A DNA stretch of 41,812 nt from a virus. The notes beneath the pieces were generated by a model, which had not been told where the DNA came from, did no database searches, and worked only from the letters and a program-made list of their open reading frames with translations. The stretch is from positions 1 to 41,812 of IMG/VR virus record IMGVR_UViG_3300046500_000147. One strand, given 5' to 3'. Made by a program: the position numbers and the translations under genes. Shown piece after piece: positions 38,787 through 41,812 of this stretch (its first letter is position 1; each line of letters starts with the position of its first letter).

Positions 38787-39110
38787 TCACCTTGCGGCTG
38801 TCATGACCAGGACGTGCGCGACCACCAGGGTGGCGAGCAACGCCATCCAAGCCGCCAGGGGACGTGGCCTGCCGGCGAACACGAAAGCGCTGGCCCCGAA
38901 GACGACAGCGGGGCCAACCCAGACAGCCAGGCGCAGCGCGTTCAGGCGCGCATCGCCCTCGCAGACGTCGATCGGGCAGGCGCTCGCGCGACGGCAGGCG
39001 AACAAGTGCGCGCATAGCAGCTCGCCCACCTTGTCGGCCACGACCAGGCTGACGAAGCCGAACAGGGCGAATACTAGGCCGGCGCCAAGTCGCTTGACTC
39101 TCTGGATCAT
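38787..39110 (-). CDS. Small membrane protein downstream of Tae4 (candidate immunity protein)
   Basis: 107 aa, start in an ATGA overlap with the Tae4 stop. Three hydrophobic segments: ~8-26 (LGAGLVFALFGFVSLVVAD), ~59-78 (LAVWVGPAVVFGASAFVFAG) and ~85-104. A Cys-rich stretch between the first two (LCAHLFACRRASACPIDVC) could lie in the periplasm. T6SS amidase effectors are normally followed by an immunity gene; known Tai4 proteins are soluble periplasmic proteins with a signal peptide, which this is not. Immunity is inferred from gene order alone; a membrane accessory is the alternative. Confidence 0.65.
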   Translation of the reverse strand: MIQRVKRLGAGLVFALFGFVSLVVADKVGELLCAHLFACRRASACPIDVCEGDARLNALRLAVWVGPAVVFGASAFVFAGRPRPLAAWMALLATLVVAHVLVMTAAR

Positions 39111-39724
39111 TTGACCTCCCAGAACAAGATCTCGGTCGACCGACCGAGATCCGAATATCCCCAGGCCGTGCCGGCGCCGAGCGAGTTCAGGCCCAGGCGC
39201 CGCCCGACCGTCGAGAAGAAGCTCATGCCGGTCGCCGTCAGCCTGGACCCATTCCACAGGTCGATATGGTCGCCGGAGGGCCGGTCGCTCGCCTTCTCCC
39301 CTGCATTCCTGGCCCAGTAGTTCGCAAAGTACACGATCCCGGTCTTGCTGCGGATCTTGTCCTGCCAGTCCGCGCCCGTCACCTTCTCTGGCCACCTGGG
39401 CAGGCCACAGAAAGGCTGTAACTTGAGCCATTCCGCCAACTGGGAAGCCAGGGAGGCGGCGGGCAGGCCATTCACCGCCACCGCGGCACCGCGGAACGAC
39501 TTCATTTGGACGCCGGCGCCGTGGAGGGAGACCGACACCTTGATCGCGCACTGGTTGTCGTAGCCTTGCGGCGGTCTGCCGGTCTTGGGGTCGACGTAGG
39601 GGTGGCCACCAGGATAGGAAGCCCAGAGCTTGGCAAAGGTCACCGGCTCAACCTGGACGCTGCAGACCGAATCCCGAACAGTGTTGGTGCGGATCCGGGC
39701 CTGCTGTATCAGCGCCTTACCCAT
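39107..39724 (-). CDS. tae4: Type VI secretion amidase effector, Tae4 family
   Basis: 205 aa. Tae4 enzymes cut the peptide stems of peptidoglycan (gamma-D-Glu to mDAP bond) in the periplasm of a rival cell. Core: FAKLWASYPG, then YDNQCAIKVSVSLHGAGVQM with catalytic C59, a helix ASLASQLAEWL, GIVYFANYW, and GDHIDLWNGSRLT with H153 and D155. The C-terminal ILFWEVK is typical. No signal peptide, as expected for a T6SS cargo effector. It overlaps the PAAR gene by 8 bp and the membrane gene by 4 bp. Not part of the phage lysis set, which is complete elsewhere. Confidence 0.88.
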   Translation of the reverse strand: MGKALIQQARIRTNTVRDSVCSVQVEPVTFAKLWASYPGGHPYVDPKTGRPPQGYDNQCAIKVSVSLHGAGVQMKSFRGAAVAVNGLPAASLASQLAEWLKLQPFCGLPRWPEKVTGADWQDKIRSKTGIVYFANYWARNAGEKASDRPSGDHIDLWNGSRLTATGMSFFSTVGRRLGLNSLGAGTAWGYSDLGRSTEILFWEVK

Positions 39725-40277
39725 TCATTCTCCCGTCGATCATCCGTGCCAGCGCCTCGTCGCCCCACAGGACCGTGTATTCGTCCTCGCCGTGCGTGTC
39801 AATGCGCGGCAGCAGCCCGCCCGCCCCGACGCGGCCGGAGAACGTGCGCCCGTCCATTGTCTCGATGTAATACGGCACGCCCTCGATCGGCGGCGCCATC
39901 AGCCGCGGCTGCTCGTCATAGATGAGGATCTGTGCCGAAGCGGCTCCCAGTGAGCTCGACCGGCGCGCAACCTCGTCCGGAACTAGGGCGAACAGCTGAA
40001 ACTTCACTGTCTGCTCCGCGATCAGCTTGGGTATGGGACTGCAGTTGCAGATGCACAGGTCATCGCTCAGCGCGACCTCCCTGCCGTTGAGTTGCTGGGG
40101 CATCCGCGGCGGGACGCATTGAATGGCGCCCGTAATGCCGCAGACAGGACAGTCGACAGGATCGCCGTCGCGCGCCAGAGGAGCGCCGTCGAGCGTGTAC
40201 CAGGTGGCTGACGCCCTCACGGTGCCGCCCGCCGTGGTCTTTGCTCCTGCCCTGATGTGATATCGCCGCTGGATCAT
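39717..40277 (-). CDS. PAAR-domain T6SS spike-tip protein with effector-adaptor extension
   Basis: 186 aa from the ATG at 40277 (GAGG upstream). The N-terminal ~90 residues are a PAAR domain: RRYHIRAGAKTTAGGTVRAS, LARDGDPVDCPVCG, GREVALSDDLCICNC; it caps the VgrG spike of a type VI secretion system. The C-terminal part (ILIYDEQPRLM, VPYYIETMDGRTFSGRVGAG, DEYTVLWGDEA) has the transthyretin-like extension often attached to PAAR proteins that carry cargo. It overlaps the Tae4 gene, so tip and cargo are made together. It is not a phage tail tip by sequence. Confidence 0.88.
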   Translation of the reverse strand: MIQRRYHIRAGAKTTAGGTVRASATWYTLDGAPLARDGDPVDCPVCGITGAIQCVPPRMPQQLNGREVALSDDLCICNCSPIPKLIAEQTVKFQLFALVPDEVARRSSSLGAASAQILIYDEQPRLMAPPIEGVPYYIETMDGRTFSGRVGAGGLLPRIDTHGEDEYTVLWGDEALARMIDGRMNG

Positions 40278-40338
40278 CGCTGCCTCGACGTTGATGAGGC
40301 ATGGTCGCAGTGTTGGGTTTACGGCAAGTTGTTTACGG

Positions 40339-40554
40339 TCAACCGGATGCCGGTGGCAGATCAACGGCGCGGCGCCGGCCAGGCTCGGCCAGCACACGGC
40401 AGGTAACCGCGAAGCCAGCTCCACGTTGCTCGAGGAAGGTGGCCGCAGCTTCGCGGCCCTGGTGCTCGAGCAAGACTAGCGCCTGGTCGACGGTAGCGGC
40501 GAGGCTGGTGTTCGGGCGGTCCGCGCCACCTCGGCGTGCGATTGGAATGTCCAT
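40339..40554 (-). CDS. Small protein divergent from imuA, leader gene of the PAAR-Tae4 block (71 aa)
   Basis: 71 aa, MDIPIARRGGADRPNTSLAA and VDQALVLLEHQGREAAATFL, then AVTCRVLAEPGRRRA. Reads as a small folded alpha/beta protein; unrecognised. Its start is 71 bp left of the LexA box that also faces imuA. It is 61 bp from the PAAR gene, so one transcript is likely. Possibly an SOS-region small protein; no function assigned. Confidence 0.6.
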   Translation of the reverse strand: MDIPIARRGGADRPNTSLAATVDQALVLLEHQGREAAATFLEQRGAGFAVTCRVLAEPGRRRAVDLPPASG

Positions 40555-40621
40555 GGCGCCATGGTGCCGTAGCGCGTTGGTAGCCCGGTGAGATTGCTCA
40601 AGTGTTAAAACAATTCTTGCT

Positions 40622-40643
40622 ATACTGTATGCGCATACAGTAT
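40622..40643. promoter_or_regulatory. LexA/SOS box between imuA and the PAAR-Tae4 block
   Basis: A perfect 22-bp palindrome with the consensus core CTGTATGCGCATACAG (40625-40640, CTGT-N8-ACAG). TATACT (40621-40626), a good -10 for the rightward imuA promoter, overlaps the box. The site lies in the 103-bp divergent gap and could control both directions; only the imuA side has a clear -10. Confidence 0.9.
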
Positions 40644-40657
40644 TTCAGGACATCCGC

Positions 40658-41410
40658 ATGACTCCTGCCCCTTCGGCTCAGCAGCTCGAAGCGCTGCATC
40701 CTTCGCTATGGCGTGCCTCCCAGCTGGCCCGCAGCCACACGCCTACTGTCGACACCGGGTTTCCAAGTTTGTCGCGTCAGCTGCCGGGTGGCGGGTGGCC
40801 GAAGGGCACGCTGGTCGACCTGCTCGTCCAGCAGTCGGGCATCGGAGAGATGCGACTCGTCGCGCCCGCACTGGCGGCCGTGGCGAAGCGCCGCATTGTG
40901 CTCCTGCAGCCGCCGCACATGCCCCAAGCGCTGGCCTTGGCCGCGATGGGCGTACCGCCTGAGTCTGCGCTTTGGCTCCGGCCAGAGAGAACTGCGGATG
41001 CGTTGTGGGCCGCCGAGCAGGTGCTGCGCAGCGGTGGGTGTGGGGCCCTGCTGTTCTGGCCCGGGCAGAGCTCAAACAGCGCGCGCCAACAGCACGTTCG
41101 CGCCGACAGCCTGCGCCGCCTGCACTTGGCCGCGCAGCAGGGCGAGACGCTGTTCTTCGTCTTCCGGCCACTGGGCGCCGAGGTCGACGCTTCGCCAGCG
41201 CCTCTGCGCTTGAGCGTGCGGCCGGCACCTGGTGGGATCAATGTTGGGTTCGTGAAGCGCCAGGGACCCCAGCGTGACGAGGCGCTGTTCCTACCGATGA
41301 CGATCACTCCGGCTCGTCACATCCAGCCGCAGCGGCATGCGATCCCAGATCGGTCAGAGCCGGCTCAGGCTGCCGCGCGAGGCGTCCGCGCGGACACGAC
41401 CGAGGCGTAG
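40658..41410 (+). CDS. imuA: ImuA, RecA-like SOS mutagenesis protein
   Basis: 250 aa, full length. LSRQLPGGGWPKGTLVDLLV, QQSGIGEMRLVAPAL, VLLQPPHMPQALALAAMGVP, DALWAAEQVLRSGGCGALLF and RLHLAAQQGETLFFVFRP follow the ImuA family from end to end. As usual the ATP site is degenerate. In bacteria ImuA acts with ImuB and DnaE2 in SOS translesion synthesis and binds RecA-related partners. Neither partner is encoded here, so it would work with host ImuB/DnaE2 or act alone. It sits behind a perfect LexA box and next to attP, a typical site for added cargo. Confidence 0.92.
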   Translation: MTPAPSAQQLEALHPSLWRASQLARSHTPTVDTGFPSLSRQLPGGGWPKGTLVDLLVQQSGIGEMRLVAPALAAVAKRRIVLLQPPHMPQALALAAMGVPPESALWLRPERTADALWAAEQVLRSGGCGALLFWPGQSSNSARQQHVRADSLRRLHLAAQQGETLFFVFRPLGAEVDASPAPLRLSVRPAPGGINVGFVKRQGPQRDEALFLPMTITPARHIQPQRHAIPDRSEPAQAAARGVRADTTEA

Positions 41411-41685
41411 GTTTTGGCGTAACTTCTAGAAATACTGCCAAAGCCTCATAGGGGAATACGCCGATGCATCATGGGGGTGTGCTTGCTTTTCTCGGCGGTG
41501 GTAAGTGATTGATCTAGCGGCATTTCTTTATCTAACTGCATGATTCTATTGGTGGTTTGCTGTTCGGCCTGCTTTCGCCGTTCTAGTCACTACACATCAC
41601 AACAAGTCACTACACTTCATCAAATGGCGTAGGTTTTTCAAAGTTCTGCTGAACAACTTACGCTACAATTCCGCGGCGGCGTAGG
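41404..41685. other. Putative attP region with TACGCC motif array and 11-bp direct repeats
   Basis: The 275-bp stretch between imuA and the integrase has no gene. It holds repeated GGCGTA/TACGCC hexamers: + orientation at 41404, 41416, 41626 and 41678; - orientation at 41457, then at 15 and 26 across the circle junction. The 11-mer AGTCACTACAC occurs at 41585-41595 and 41605-41615, 20 bp apart. Short repeats of this kind beside an integrase fit arm-type integrase or AlpA binding sites flanking an attachment core. No tRNA 3' end is recognisable, so the core is not identified. A possible -10 box TACAAT (41664-41669) could serve the integrase. Seen: the repeats. Inferred: the att function. Confidence 0.55.
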
Positions 41686-41812
41686 AGGGGATCAAAAGCT
41701 ACGCCGAGGTTACGCCGAGAGGAGACTATGTCATTTGATGCCCGCGAGGCCAAGCAACTACAGCCAGGCCAACACTTTACCATTTCCGACTGCCCGGGGC
41801 TCCGATTGGAGG
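41686..41812. repeat. Terminal direct repeat, right copy
   Basis: Exact duplicate of bases 1-127. The truncated integrase start seen here (ATG at 41728) is the same gene as at position 43, not a second integrase. Confidence 0.9.

Noticed and set aside
38787-40277. PAAR protein as the phage's own tail-spike tip
   Set aside because: The phage is a tape-measure siphovirus without contractile-tail genes; the PAAR gene is on the opposite strand, and is coupled to a T6SS effector.
41686-41812. Biological terminal redundancy or a second integrase
   Set aside because: Exactly 127 bases, a common assembler k-mer, cutting a gene in mid-frame; cos-type terminase also argues against long direct terminal repeats.
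1-41812. CRISPR arrays, tRNA or rRNA genes, insertion sequences
   Set aside because: No regularly spaced repeats of the right size, no recognisable tRNA arms (including at the presumed attP), no transposase.

Overview
The window is a complete temperate tailed-phage genome (siphovirus-like) of a GC-rich host. The first 127 bases (1-127) recur exactly as the last 127 (41686-41812). This is the usual signature of a circular contig, so the unique genome is 41,685 bp. GC-rich coding, an ImuA of the proteobacterial SOS-mutagenesis type and type VI secretion cargo point to a betaproteobacterium, most likely Burkholderiales (Oxalobacteraceae/Burkholderiaceae-like). The host is inferred, not shown.

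Layout. (1) 41411-1335: a probable attP region and a P4-type (DUF4102) tyrosine integrase. (2) 1330-10575, all leftward: an AlpA-type excisionase/regulator with its own promoter, and a tightly overlapping early operon of about 16 genes. It includes DUF2303 and its partner, a repeat-rich C5 cytosine methyltransferase, a degenerate copy of the phage's own helicase domain, an ASCH-like protein and several zinc-motif proteins. (3) 10604-12303: lysogeny control, with an Arc-like repressor, a zinc-ribbon membrane protein, a short CI-like repressor without protease domain, and an operator set whose 16-bp element recurs at three places. (4) 12310-16130, rightward: Cro/YdaS-like, CII-like, a small protein and a primase-helicase, followed by an iteron cluster that looks like a replication origin. 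(5) 16387-38756, rightward: terminase, a Mor-like activator, connector, portal, protease with nested scaffold, capsid, tail genes with a canonical -1 frameshift, a 1938-aa tape measure, tail-tip/fibre genes, holin, FlgJ-type endolysin, Rz and nested Rz1. (6) 38787-41410: a cargo block. A leftward operon carries a PAAR protein, a Tae4 amidase effector and a small membrane protein. Divergent from its leader gene is an orphan imuA behind a perfect LexA box.

How it seems to work. The CI-like protein and Cro would compete for nine related operators. Three lytic promoters (alpA, early-left operon, cro) share one architecture: TTGACG, 17 bp, TAA(A/C)CT, with an operator over each hexamer. The Mor-like protein, encoded inside the late operon, may act on a 22-bp element repeated 3 bp after its own gene and again upstream of the protease gene. 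The cargo block suggests lysogenic conversion: the prophage may give its host a T6SS spike tip plus peptidoglycan amidase, with an SOS operator between that block and imuA. The most unusual points are this T6SS/SOS block, the catalytically degenerate helicase paralogue, and the operator and iteron arrays.
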